Shown: positions 10,937-22,829 of the stretch, piece after piece
Layout: each line of letters starts with the position of its first letter
How positions within the stretch are numbered: position 1 is the stretch's first letter
Assembly: GCA_022497145.1 (NCBI GenBank)
Contig: MU385951.1
Coordinates: 44,654-108,653 of the forward strand
Length of the DNA: 64,000 bases
Direction: 5' to 3'
Source of the DNA: Rostrohypoxylon terebratum
Lineage: Eukaryota > Ascomycota > Sordariomycetes > Xylariales > Hypoxylaceae
Translations under genes and position numbers: made by a program
Notes under the pieces: generated by a model
What the model saw: the letters and a program-made list of their open reading frames with translations, nothing else
Databases searched by the model: none
What the model was told of the DNA's origin: nothing

Positions 10937-12849
10937 ATGACCGTTCTGCCCACCTCTCTTAATGACTTCGCAGCATTTGATGTCTCCATTCTCTTGTCGT
11001 TAGCCAAACTACTGTTCTTCGTCCCAACGATATCGCTAGCCATATACATCGCGCTCAATGAAGTAGTACGGCTGCGAGGCCGCATTCCCAACCTTCCAGG
11101 ACCGTGGGGTTACCCCTTACTCGGAAGCATTCCATCATTACAAGGAACCGCGACATCTGACGAATACAGAATAGTACGTCCTGTCTTCAGCCATACCCCA
11201 AACACGACTCAAGCTTCTCAATAAGACCCGATATACTCCAAGAGGGGACGACTGTGCTGACGGTATCATCGCAGTGGGCCGAGCGGTACGGTGATGTGTT
11301 CCAAGTGCAACTAGGTAATGTCACGGCTGTAGTAGTGAATAGTATCGCGGCAGCTCGTACACTCTTCATCAGCCAGCGGGAGGCGACGAACTCACGACCT
11401 GTCTTCTATGTCTTACATAAGAAGGTCCAGCAAGGCGGACCAGTAACGAGTATTGGAACTAGTCCCTGGAACGAAAGCTGCAAACGGCGACGCAAAGTCG
11501 CTGCTACGGCTTTGAACAAAACCAGTACAGAAAGCTATTATCCAGTACGGCGCAATACCCGATTCAATGGATATCAGTCTTCCATACCTAACTCTGATGT
11601 GTGATAGATCCTAGACCTAGAATCAAGAGCGTTCATTCATGATATCTTATCTAGCTGCCGAGGCGGTAAAGCAACCGTCGATGTACTCGACCTTACGCGC
11701 AAGTTTGCGTTGAACCTCAGCTTGACACTTGCCTATGGAACTCGGTAAGCTTTCCCAGTTCTAATAACGTGAAGGAGTTGACTAATGCTGGCTTATGTAG
11801 TGTTGAGGATGTCAAGGACTTGCACCGGGACTTGATGATTTCCGAGATTATCTACATCGAGGAAGAAATCTCCAAATTCAGGAATCCTACGAGCAATCAC
11901 TCCAATTACATCCCGTTGCTTCGGCCACTCAATACCATCGCCGGATGGCTTGGGCTCCAGAAGGGTTCTCACATGGCCGATATAGGAAAACGACGATACG
12001 CCTACCACAACGTCCTTCAGGAGAAGTTGCGGAAAGATATCGCGGACGGTGTTGATAGACCCTGCATTCAGGGCAATGTTCTTAAGGATCCAGAAAGTAA
12101 AGGCCTCACGGAGGGAGAGCTCCTCAGTATCGGGTTGAGTATGCTCGCGGGCGCTGATACCACGAAGCGATCGATAATGTGGGCTATCTTATTACTCGCA
12201 CATCGTCGGGATATCCAGGAGAAAGCCTATCGCGCGATCAAGGAGGCGGATCCCCTTTTACTTCAGTCGCCGAATGTCACGCATACGAGGGTCGAGTATC
12301 TGGACGCGTTTACGAAGGAAGTCGGTCGTTATTTCGTCGTTCAACGTCTCGCGCTCCCGAAAGCCACATACTCGGAGGTTCAATGGAATGGTGCGATGAT
12401 ACCGCCCAATACACTGCTGTTCCTAAATTCGTGGGCCTGTACTAGAGGTAAGTGGCTTGTGTTAGATACGGGACTAGGGGGCGCATGCCATTGACTAACT
12501 CGCCTTGTACCTAGACCCATCTGTGTTCTCAAACCCGAACGTATTCGAGCCGGAACGTTGGATGGACGGCGACCAGACGGCAAACCGACATCAGTATGCT
12601 TTCGGTATAGGCGGTCGCATGTGTGTAGCAAGCCATGTCGCGACTAAGGCTCTCTATGCTGCTTTCTTCCATCTAATTGCACATTTCGAGGTCTTCCCCG
12701 CTGAAAAAACGAAGGACCCTATCGTTGCCGATCCAATTGAGGGTTTACTGACTAGGGAAAACCCCATCGCGGGTCCGAAGGCTAGGACAGTTCGCTTTGT
12801 GCCGCGGAATGCTGATATAACCCGACAGATGCTCTCCTCGGGGGCTTGA
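10937..12849 (+). CDS. Cytochrome P450 monooxygenase, CYP504-like
   Basis: Five exons: 10937-11173, 11275-11544, 11608-11744, 11801-12447 and 12515-12849 (541 aa). The start is the first ATG in frame before the hydrophobic anchor LAKLLFFVPTISLAIYIALN. Conserved pieces: LPGPWGYPLLGS (Pro hinge), AGADTTKRSI (I-helix), KEVGRYF (ExxR), FEPERWMDG and FGIGGRMC (haem Cys). The RYFVVQRLALPK run after ExxR is typical of the CYP504 family, whose characterised members are phenylacetate and 2- or 3-hydroxyphenylacetate hydroxylases. An aromatic-ring hydroxylation is therefore a reasonable guess, but cluster P450s with this architecture also exist. ER membrane protein requiring CPR. It is tandem with the dipeptidase and convergent with the catalase. 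Confidence 0.88.
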
Positions 12850-13245
12850 TAATATGCATTACGTGCATGATATATAGTACCGAGTATTAGATTGTATATA
12901 TTCAAAGAGGTCCTAATCATGATTTCACCACACAAATACAGGGGACTAATAATGCTTGGGTACCTAACTACATGCACTGTGAATTCTCACCGATAATTAT
13001 TATCAGGAGTCACTACTGGGTCACCTTTGCGTCCATTCAGCTTCCAATATGCAAGCCTCACATTAGCCACATCACGACACGAACCAATGAGAGGAGCGAT
13101 GTTGTTGATTGAGACCGTATATCTCCGTACATCTCCAGCATCTCCGATTCTCCGGATCAATTTCATCTATCTTTGTGTACCACTTTAATCTCCTACCCCG
13201 ATCTCATCATTACCCTTAGAAGCCAGTCCAGCCGAAGCCACTTGT
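12850..13245. other. Convergent 3' intergenic region
   Basis: Lies between P450 (+) and catalase (-) stop codons. No feature recognised beyond terminator function. Confidence 0.45.
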
Positions 13246-14979
13246 TCAATGCCAGGCAATCTTGTGTTGGTCATTCCGAGCTTGGCTCTCAACAGCCGCT
13301 TCTGTCTTGGTCTCTAGCATCTGGGCTAGCTTTTCATCGACACGTCTGAACATGGCTGCATGGTACTGAGTCAGCTATATCATATACCTTCCGCGGAGAT
13401 CGTGAAGTACGTAATAAGATTAGTGTTGACTCACCATAGGCCTCGTCCCTGATCCACTTTGTATGCGCGCCGCTGAGGTGAGCACAGACGTTACTGATGA
13501 ACCGCTCCTGCGCGCCCTCCTGCGTGGCCATGACGTGCCATAAGGCTGTAGACTGCTCGAAGTCCTTGTCAGTCACCTCCGAGGAGAACACCACAGGAAC
13601 TGGGTTGCTAGCTGCTGCCTGGTCTAGCCCGCCGTTTCGCCGAGTCTGGGTCTGTCCCTCTTGTCCATATTGGAGGAATCGAGCCGGTTTGAGCTTCGCG
13701 CCGATGTAGCTCGGGTCTCCCCCATAATTGGAGGTGAAGTTCATGGCCCCGTCACGCTCGATTGGGCAGTAGACCTCACTTTTAGGGGCGTTGGTAGGCA
13801 GGGACTGGTAGTTCACACCTAGCCGATAGCGAGCCGCGTCAGGGTAAGCGAACATGCGCGCTTGCAACATCGGGTCCGGGCTAGCGTCGATGCCAGAGAC
13901 CATGGTGCTTGGGCTAAACGAGGCCTGCTCGATCTCCACGAACCAGTTCGAGGGGTTCTTGTTAAGGGTCATGCGGCCGACTCTACGTCTAGGGTATTTG
14001 CCGAGAGGCCAGGTTTTAGTCACGTCGAAGATGTCGATGGGAGCGTCGGCGATGTCCTCTGGGCACATGACCTGCACGTACATATCCCACGAAGGGAAGT
14101 TTCCTGATCGAATGGCATCTTGCAGGTCCCCAACATTCTTATCTGGATCGGTACCAGCTAATATGGCCCCTTCTTCATCCGTGTAATAGTGGATACCTTG
14201 GTTCGTAAGGAAGTGAATACGAACGTAGTGGTATGAGCCATCAGCTTTGGTGAACTTATAGGTGTGGCCACTATAAGCGTTCACGTGTCGAAAGGAAGCT
14301 GGAATCCCTCGATCTCCGAAGAGGAACATCAAAGCATGGATGGATTCCTGGTTATGGACGTGAAAGTCCCAGAATATATCTGAACTGGCAACTTATGTGG
14401 AGTCAGAGGCTGCTGAGGCAAGGGAAGGGAGGCGATGCTTACTATTAGTCCTTGGATCACGTTTGTGGCTACGATTCAATGAAGGGAACTTCGTTGGGTC
14501 ACGAACGAAGAATACGGGCTTTACATATGTCAGCAGTACGTTTGGACAATTAGCGATCGTAAGATATAACGCACATGGTTGTTGAACACGAAGTCATGAT
14601 TTCCTTGGGAAGTTTTGAACTTCATAGCGAAGCCCCTGAAGTCCCTTACACTATCCGCCGATCCACTTTGAGGACCAACAGTAGATATACGAGCGAGAAC
14701 TTCAGTCTTCTTGCCGACACCAGTCAAGAAATCAGCGTCTGTAAGATCAGAAATATCATCAGTGACCTCGAAGTATCCTCTTGCTCCTCCGGCCTTAGCG
14801 TGGACAGCCCGTTCAGGGATTCTCTCCCGAGAAAAGTGTGCTAAATTCTCCAGAAGCTGGGTAGATGTGAGTAGGACGAAGCCTCCGCCGCCGCCGCCAG
14901 TTCGTATTTGAACTGAGGTATCGTTCCTTGGAAGAGGGGTACCCTCTGCTAAGGTATAATAGGGTGTTGCTTGTGCCAT
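13246..14979 (-). CDS. Small-subunit haem catalase
   Basis: Four exons: 14979-14575, 14518-14443, 14391-13435 and 13355-13246 (515 aa, normal for clade-3 small-subunit catalases). Exon 1 has RERIPERAVHAKAGGARGYF with the distal catalytic His. Exon 2 begins PVFFVRDPTKFPSLNRSHKR, following the NN pair that holds the catalytic Asn. Exon 3 gives DIFWDFHVHNQESIH and MFAYPDAARYRLG, with the proximal haem-ligand Tyr. It degrades H2O2. The C-terminus (...DQHKIAWH) lacks an SKL-type peroxisome signal and there is no signal peptide, so a cytosolic location is likely. The acceptor at 14392 (ATAAG) was chosen because it restores the exact family spacing TN-x4-DIFWDF. It may protect against peroxide made by the neighbouring oxidases, but could be an unrelated stress gene. 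Confidence 0.93.
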
Positions 14980-15661
14980 GATGGAAAATTCTCAAGAGCA
15001 AAGTTTTGTATGACTTCAATTCGATGGTCGATACTATACGTAGTTATCAGATAGATTTCGCTTGTTTATATATGAAGCTCTATAGGTAGGTACCTAGTAG
15101 GTATAGGTAGGTATAGGTAGGTTGAATATTGGGGCTGAATAAGCACAACTTGATGATAAAGCGCACTGCAGCAGTTGTGATGTAGTTGCATACAATATGA
15201 CTGACATGAGTTGAGTATGATCTATTGATCTTCTAAGCAGAGACATAATGGAGTTATTCGCTAGGTATGTGATACTTTCTACCTCGATATGATTCAGGAC
15301 ACGGATGATTCTCCTATAGGTAATACAACATACATACCTGCAGAAAGTTAGGTAGGCGACTGAGGTTGAAACGGTATTACTGTTTACGGGAAACTGGAAT
15401 TAGGTAATGGCCATTTTCCGAAGTCCGAATTGCCATATATCTGACACTTGAAGGTCATATGCTGCATTCGGTGCAGTTCGGGTTATACTCGGGTTGTGTT
15501 CAATATCTGAGGTACGGAACAATCAAATTAGGTGCCATATCTCGGAACGTTCAACAATAAAATTCTAAATACGCACAGCCATTCTTAACTGCCAGCTACT
15601 CAGACATGGACTTGGTCATGCCCCAATAGTCGAATTCTATATGACAGAGTCAACCGTGCAG
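14980..15661. other. Catalase promoter and 3' end of the Zn-cluster gene
   Basis: No gene. A TAGGTA-rich simple stretch (tetranucleotide units with CCTA palindromes) lies at about 15085-15122. The rest is unique AT-rich sequence. Confidence 0.5.
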
Positions 15662-16497
15662 TTACAAAGCCTTCATGATTTTAATAAGATCGTCAATTCT
15701 CGATTCGTATTTCGCTCGTTGTTGGTTAACATCCTCTCGATGTTTTACTTTTAATGCCTTAATACCCAATTCATATTTCTCTTTTTCTGCCTTCAGAATT
15801 TCCTGAAATTCCTCCTCCATGTGCTGAATTATCCCTTTCAGTCGTTCGACCTCCTCAACGGCAGCGGATCGACTGCTTATATTATTTTCCTTGATACGTT
15901 TTGTCGGAGGAAGATCTGGCGTGTAAAATCTCGAGACGTAACCATTAGAATCGGATATTTTAGACGCTGGTTTGTAGATAGAGGGGACAATTTTCGCGGC
16001 AATTGCTCGATGTCTTGCGTGGTGTGGTTCATTTTCAACATTGGTGGTCTCGGAAATACTTTCTTCGTCCCCTTGTCTGACAATGAACTCATCAAATTCC
16101 CTCTTGGTCCGGGGTTCTGTGCAGGGATGGTTTCTCGCTATACAAAATTCGCATTTGTCTGGCCACCTTCTATTCCCTGGATGACACTGATGTGGATTAA
16201 TAACGACACAATAGCAACAGAGTAGACATGAACTGACAGATTCATGGGCCTTGCGACAGTAATCACACTTGGAGAACATCCGGGTTGGAATCTGAAAACC
16301 AGGGGTGCCTTTTTGGGGTGGGCAATCGAAACCATTCTCTAGGCATCGGTCACAAGCGTCACCTTGTCGCGTCCATGTGCACTATTCATCCTATCAGCAT
16401 CGTATGAGCTAGGTAGTGGTGTTCATACTTTTTGCTTTTGGCGGCGACATATTCCGCAGCGTCGAGTAGGAGTTGAGGAAGAGCCATCTGGAGACAT
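15662..16497 (-). CDS. Cys-rich protein with two Zn2Cys6-like clusters and a coiled coil
   Basis: Three exons: 16497-16429, 16381-16238 and 16186-15662 (245 aa). The joined protein has two consecutive six-Cys clusters. The first is CGICRRQKQKC followed by CDRCLENGFDC. The second is CDYCRKAHESC followed by CEFCIARNHPC. Both keep C-x2-C-x6-C plus C-x2-C and a last Cys, as in fungal binuclear zinc DNA-binding domains, although the usual basic KIKC core is weak. The second intron (16237-16187, 51 nt) is a multiple of three without a stop; reading through would insert extra Cys residues and destroy the spacing, so splicing is favoured. After a basic linker, residues of about 180-245 form a Glu/Lys-rich coiled coil suited to dimerisation. 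No fungal-TF middle domain is present. Likely nuclear; a regulator of the neighbouring genes is possible but unproven. Confidence 0.75.
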
Positions 16498-17129
16498 GAT
16501 GGCCTAAATATCACTTAGACTTGGATGTCGCGCCGATTATATAGTACACGACAGAACTGTGATCATAGGCCTCTTGACTAAAAGAACCATTTTCACCAAA
16601 GATAATGTCTACTAGGCCGCTTAGTAGGTACCTACCTAGGTAGGTGAATAATTGTTAGTACTGTAAAAACGATGCCTCTCTTTCGCCGCTTTCGTAAGTA
16701 CTACATTCCAATTAGATTTAGTGGCGGCAGCTGAAACGAATTTTCACAGGGGGTAATTTAATGGCTGCAAGTTATCAATAGAAGACTCAACATAATAATA
16801 AATGATGTACGAAGTATCAACTTGGTCAGACAAGCAAAGACAAGCAAAACATCCGTGCAGCGGGAGGAAAGAAACCATGCTGAAAAATTGCATGCTCGAC
16901 CTTGAAACTGTAGGTATTGAATGCCTACTAGGCAGGCACCACTGTTCAATTCCGGCGCGTTTTACTCCGCGGTGACCCACTCCGGTCGGCATCCACCCGG
17001 GTCTAACGATGGCAATTTCTCCAAATTTCTCCGTTCCTTCCCTAAGAGAGCAAATATCGACGACGTCCGTGAACTTCTGACTGTGTTGCGATAGCCGTGG
17101 CGGCCAGCATTTCGCAGAACATATCATTG
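16498..17129. other. Intergenic region
   Basis: Upstream of the Zn-cluster gene and downstream of the oxidoreductase gene. Contains a GTAGGTACCTACCTAGGTAGGTG palindromic stretch at about 16624-16647. A 127-codon minus frame at 16744-17127 shows no family signal. Confidence 0.45.
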
Positions 17130-18336
17130 TTACAGCGTATACACGAACTTGGCCGCACTAATCCGTCCCGCCTTCAACTCCTCCAACCCCTTCAACACGC
17201 CTTCCAATCCTTTCCCACCATGATTCACTACCGTCCGAATCGGCTTGATAGTTCCGTTCGCCAACAGCTCTCTCGTCGTCTCGAGGAACCTACCCGCATG
17301 TTCATACTCGTCCTGTTTCGCATCCTCGACTTCACCGTTCCATCCGTACGGCTCACCCATGACGTCGTACCCTTGGTGGAAAATCGGTCCTTCGACCTTG
17401 GCATTGATGCCGTGCACAAGGTCCTTATCCACCTCAATGAGTATCGCATACTTGCTCGGCAGCTCGTCGCTGAGGGCATTCGCGATCAGCTCTCCGCCGG
17501 TTCCGGTGCAGTCCCACGCCAGCGTGAGCTTGTTATCCGTCAGGGCCCTGATCTCCGCTCCGGCGGTGGGGGACCGGTAGTCGAAGACCGAGTCCGCGCC
17601 TAGGCTCTTCAGGAGCTCGAAGTTATGCGGCGAGGAGGTCGCTATGACGGTAAGACCCGAGAGCTTCGCGTACTGGATTCCGTAGATGCCTGTCGCAGTG
17701 CTACCGCCATTGATAAGGATCGAGTACGGCGTCTTGGTGGGCTCTGTAGGCCAAGGGAGTTTGAGGACTTTGTATAGACCTTGAGCCTGCAGTTTATATT
17801 AGTATCGACTTGATGCCACGTAATTGTCTTGTTGAATAGCTGGCGCTTGAATCTAAGCAGGGGATCTGACACGTACCACCGTGATCGTGGACACGCCTAG
17901 GGTGGCGGCTTGCTCGTCGGTGATATTGTCCGGGATATGAATTTGGATCCCTTCTTTAGCGACGGTGTAATCTCCAAATGATCCACGATCTGGCTGGACT
18001 TCGTTTCTAATTGAATGAATTAATACCTAATTGGCAGTTTGGTCGCACAAGGGTGCAACATGGCAACACCACTTACCCTGCATTGACGAGTCCTGCTATG
18101 CGATCACCCTTCTTAAACTTCGTCACGCCGGGGCCGAGCTCTTCTACGACTCCGGCGTAGTCTACGCCGATTCTAATACCAGCAGTTACTCTGTATTCGA
18201 TGGTCTTCCAATCTACTGGGTTTAGACCGACCGCGGTGACCTTGACGAGAATAGAGCCATCCCTTAACTGAGGCTTTCCTACATCACGAATTTCGGCTTT
18301 ACCCTTCTCGACGGCGACGATAGCCTTTCCCGACAT
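17130..18336 (-). CDS. MDR-family oxidoreductase (zinc-independent, enoyl reductase/quinone reductase-like)
   Basis: Three exons: 18336-18077, 18006-17877 and 17786-17130 (348 aa). The N-terminal GroES-like domain has VGLNPVDWKTIE and GVDYAGVVEELGPGVTKFKKGD. The Rossmann part reads SILINGGSTATGIYGIQYAK, the NADP-binding glycine motif in its GGSTATG form, followed by VIATSSPHNFELLKSLGAD. The catalytic-zinc Cys and His are absent, as in the zinc-binding-dehydrogenase-like (ToxD/LovC-type trans-enoyl reductase and quinone reductase) branch. Members act as trans-acting enoyl reductases of polyketide synthases or as general NADPH reductases. Without a PKS nearby, the pathway cannot be fixed. Cytosolic, no targeting signal. 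Confidence 0.88.
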
Positions 18337-19674
18337 GGTTAATATTTTCTGGGCTGGTACATAGTTTGGGTAATGAAGATATGTTGAAGACGAGTTTTAA
18401 ATTGAGTTTAGCTGTGTATCACCTAGGTCCTAGGTCCAGGTCCTAGGTCCAGGTATATATACCCCAAATATGTTATTCGTCTTTAGATCATGTCTGTATA
18501 ACGCCATCCTGGATTTATAATCATCTGTGTAGCTATGAAAAGAGAGGGCTTTGATGACAAATATCGACCGAAATATCATGCTCGGATCGTACATATGACG
18601 ATTTACGTAGTATTGACTCCCTGCTCTAGGACAGTCGGTATGCATAACCGCCTGATAGGAAGCTTTAATCAACGGTTCCTAAAACTCCCAAGAATGCAAA
18701 TTTCAGCCAGGAGATATCGTTCCAACAGGTACTTAAGTCTTAAGGTAACACTGAGAACTAACTGAAAGCCAGGTGAGAATAGAACGAGCCCGATGAAATT
18801 ACCGAGCAACCCTAATAGGGCGAGTGAATGGTGAATGCTCACTAGGTACTATGCTGTGATGTCTTAAAGAGTGATATTCGCACCATACCTCTCTATTCAG
18901 AATTACTCAGCAATCGTATCTCGGCCAAATTGGCCAGACCCGCACAACCTTGGAAATGATCTCCAAGAATGATAGCCCGAGTTTAGGAGCCTTCAAGCAC
19001 CTCCAAGGCTCTTGCCAGGGGCACATCAACGCCCCTTGTTAAACTACAATATAAGGTAAACAAAGTTATTTCAACAACTACTAGGTAATCTGGAAGACAT
19101 ATTACTCAATCATTTATTCCCTTTGTTCTTATTTAAGAAACTTTGAAATTTTTGCGGGGAAAAAAGTGACATAATACCGCCCCTAAACTCGGGCAGAAGG
19201 ATGAAACAGCTGAAGCGGATAAGGCTGGTTAAACAATAAGCTTCCAGGTCCAAACCCTTGTCAAGGATTTAGGTACCCTATCCCAAATTCCAACCCCAGG
19301 AGGTAGGTACGTAGAAGAGGGGGCCATTATTACCTGCCGGAATACGAATTACACTGAAGTGGCATCGAATTTCAAGAGCTCTCATAAAATAAAAAGCATC
19401 ATTCATCGGAGAAAAAGCAAGATCGGTTTGGTAGAGGTGTGGAGGCAAAAAAAAAAAAATCATATAACTCATATTGGTATCTATCACGCCGTCTATGAGG
19501 GGTAAATATCCTCAACGAGGAAATAAAATGTCATCATACGGAAACATCCCGCTTTGCGCCGAAAATCCCGTGTGTAGTTTCTTGCAGTCGTGAACAACGT
19601 CCAAATATTCATACCAGCCTCCGAAGATTTTAAAAGCGTATAATCATGCCAACTATATAAATCGATATAGTTGC
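18337..19674. other. Intergenic region with tandem CCTAGGTC units
   Basis: About 1.3 kb with no gene. At 18421-18455 there is a short tandem of CCTAGGTC/CAGGTC units just upstream of the oxidoreductase. The remainder is unremarkable, with a poly-A run at 19448-19459. Confidence 0.5.
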
Positions 19675-21877
19675 TTACCGACCGCCATAGTCGCTAGCAT
19701 AACCAATCGATTCACCGAAATTTTGCTGCATGCCACCTTCGCCAAACCCGGTTCCTGGGCCGCTGACGTAGCCCGTATCGTCGCCGTCATCGTAGTCCGA
19801 TGCATCAAAACTCGACCGACCACTGAGCTCCTCGTCGACATTGCCCATTTCGTTCGGCGCCCAGTTCATCTGTGCCAATGCAGGGTATTGTGCTAATAAA
19901 GCGGCAGGCAAACTGTAACCTGTATCCATTCCAGGATAGACGTTGGGATCCATCATTTGTGGCTGGGCCATGTTTTGTGCCATGCTTTGCATCCGCTGTT
20001 CTTGCCAAATGCGTTGTCTCTCCATCATTTCTTCGTCTAATAAGGGCTTTATACATATACGACCTGCTTCGGATCGGAAATGACGACCAAGCGCATCTGC
20101 TCTAGCGAACCGTCTACCGCAACCCCATTGACCTCCTGCTTTGAGGTCTCCTTTACAAACGAATTTCTTCTCACCAGAATGGAGACCTTCGTGACGTTTT
20201 CGGTCGTGTTGTCTAGCAAACGCTTTCCCACAAACTGTGCATACGAACGGTCTCTCATCGGTATGTGTGCGCAGGTGAGAACGAAGGTTATACGCTCGAG
20301 TAAATCGCTTCGGGCAAAGAGTGCATTGGAATGTGGCAGGATGTTTCTGGACTCTCTTCGTGCTTCCGTTGTCCTGGGCAGCTTGGTACTCAGGATCTGC
20401 AAGGCGAAGTGCTATCACATTGTTGGGGACAGCTGACATAGATTGACGTCTTCTGGATACGGCATTGGCACTACCAGACCTATCGCCGGGCGAAAGTGAA
20501 GGAGAAAGTGATCGGGCCGATGACTCGGAACCAGAGCGGTTGCGATTAGCCAAGTCAGCGCCGAGGTGCGGCGACAAGCTACCAGGTGTGTTAGGCCGCG
20601 AGAGAACTGCCCCTCCGCTATTATAAGGATCCGTCACTGCTCGTGGCCGCGATCGTGGTCGACCTATACCTTGTCAATAAATCATTGTATGGCGAGCGGC
20701 GCAATCACAGCTTACCTCTATCGGGTGGTGTTAAGGATTGTGCATCCATAGGCGTCTTCTGGGGTTCGAAACTATTTTGCCTCGAGTTGGGAGCAAAATC
20801 GATATTAATTGATGGCGGTGCCATCGATTGGGTGATTGATGGATCTATGACTCCTTCCGAGGACAGAGAAGGGAATTCCTCTGAGCCCTGGACGGGGTAG
20901 CCCATGGTTGGAGGATTTGGGTATCCGGTATTGAGCATCATACCTTGCTGGCTAGCATCGGGCATTTGCTGAGGAAGAATTCGAGGGGAGATAGCTGGGC
21001 TATGAGATGGACTCCGGCTGTTCTGGTTTGAACCTGTTATACTGAAATTACCTAGTCCCATGACGGGGTCATAAAAGCCGTCCTGGGGTCTCTGCATGGG
21101 GGAGTGGCCATGCTCGGGATGCTCAAAGCTATCGTTACCCGTCAGATTTGGAGATGGCGCAGCCGAAGATGCATCTGAGAATTCTGACGGTGTTCTTCGA
21201 TGCCCTTGGAATTGTGGTTGACTCCAATCCAATTGCCCCGGCATCAAAGCCGCCTCGGGACCAAGCGACGCATGTCTCGAGTGGCCTGGCGACGAGAACT
21301 GGTGTTGGTTGAAAGCGGGAGATTGGTGCGCCGAACTAGGTTCCGGCTTCAGGAGGTGAGGCGGAGTAGGGGAATGGTGCGTTTGTGGGGATGTCATGTT
21401 TGTCAGATCGTTTGGGTCGAGGGATTGCGCATTAGTTTGGGACAGGTCGCCAAACAAAGGAGTTGTGTTGAACTGATCACCCTGGGTAGTGGAGGGGAAT
21501 AGGGAGAAGTCGTTGTTGCTGAAGTCGCCGCCGGCTAAGAGGTTCTGCGAAAATGCGGGTTGAGATTGCGACGTCAAAGGCTGAGAGTAGTCTGGGTTAA
21601 GGTCGAAAGATACAGGATCGGGGAAAGGTTGCGGCTGTGATGTGTTCAAAAATTGGTTACCAACGTTGTTAGGATCGTAGGTGTTGAAGTCGGAGGTGTT
21701 AAACTGGGGGCTCGCTGACGAGGGGTTAATAGCAATGCCGAGGCCGATCGATGGCTCCGGGGACTGATATGGATGAGGCGAAGGAGAATGACTATTTCTT
21801 ATATTAGGTTGTTGATTTCCGACGGAAGGTGAACGGCCACGAGCCGACCCTTGATGTTGGACAGCTTGTTGATCCAT
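19675..21877 (-). CDS. CRZ1: C2H2 zinc-finger transcription factor, Crz1/CrzA type
   Basis: Two exons, 21877-20716 and 20663-19675 (716 aa). The first 490 residues are Ser/Pro/Gln/Asn-rich and disordered. Fingers follow: FQCTLCPKRFTRAYNLRSH (about 499-521), FVCTVCGKAFARQHDRKRH (about 527-549), and the atypical third finger with FVCKGDL...WGCGRRFARADALGRH that marks Crz1 orthologues. Near residues 354-360, APPSINIDFAPNS resembles a PxIxIT-type calcineurin docking site, and many SP/SPxP motifs suit phosphoregulation. In fungi Crz1 is dephosphorylated by calcineurin on Ca2+ rise, enters the nucleus and activates ion-homeostasis, cell-wall and stress genes at CDRE sites. Length, finger order and the Asp/Gly-rich C-terminus fit the family. 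The intron interrupts before RPRSRPRA, a possible NLS. Confidence 0.93.
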
Positions 21878-22802
21878 GGCGCGTAAATTGTTTCTGTCTT
21901 TAGAAATCCCAAGTCTGGCGAGGTTGAATGCGCTTGACCCGCGAAGTCTGCCTGACAGCGTGGCGCAGCCCAGGTGCTACGTTTGAGGGGGGCTGTGCTT
22001 AGGCGAGTCTGACCCCTTCCAAATACCGTCTGCGCGCCGTACTGAACACGATAATGGATGTGGATCTGATGCGAGACACCTTTTAAGTTTAGATGCTCGA
22101 AATGATAGGACAAAGACGAAAAGATGATTGTGGGCGACACGAATCCAGTCTGGTCGTATCAAGGCTTTGTTTTCCTGACTTGACTTCACTGACGTATAGC
22201 CCTGAAATATAGTGGTCTCTGCTAGGTACCAAGTAGGTAGCCCTAGTACCTATTTCTGTAGAGGGGGGGGGGGGTAGGGTATCAGGTGAGGGGAGCTTTG
22301 GTTAGACCGGGTCCGGTACTTTGGAAATGTACCTGTTCCTACAGCACTGTATGGGTTGCAAAACGCTATGTTTCGCTGCGAGATCTGCGACAATGAGATC
22401 CTTGGCAATTCTCTCCGAATAATCAAGAAAGCTGGAGTACCATAAGGGTCGCCTTCTTAACTTAGGGTTCTGACGTGTCGCGAAGAAAGACAATGGTTAT
22501 GGATACGGCTATACGGCTTGTGAGGCAGTGTAAGTAGTCGACAATAACTACAGACTCATAGCCCAGAGAGAAGTAGCAATGGCTTGTATGTTGTGTGTTG
22601 TGTGTTGTGTGTACGACTGCGCGCCGAGACGCTTGCTCTCAGTTTAATTCCGAAGAGCTCTTGTTTCGTATCTTAAAATAATCCTGCCGCAAGTTCTAGG
22701 GCCGATCCGATAGCGAGACGGAAGTTTAAATGTTGATAGACGGCGCTGATCGCAGAAGTAATACGGCAAACTACGGCGGAGGGGAGGAATAGATGCTGTC
22801 TC

Positions 22803-22829
22803 GGTGTTGCGGGTGTTGCGGGTGTTGCG
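22803..22829 (+). repeat. Tandem 3 x 9 bp (GGTGTTGCG)
   Basis: Three exact copies in a row, upstream of Crz1. Confidence 0.9.

Noticed and set aside
16744..17127. 127-codon minus-strand frame between the oxidoreductase and Zn-cluster genes.
   Set aside because: No motif or conserved-looking core; sits in the 3' region of the oxidoreductase gene.
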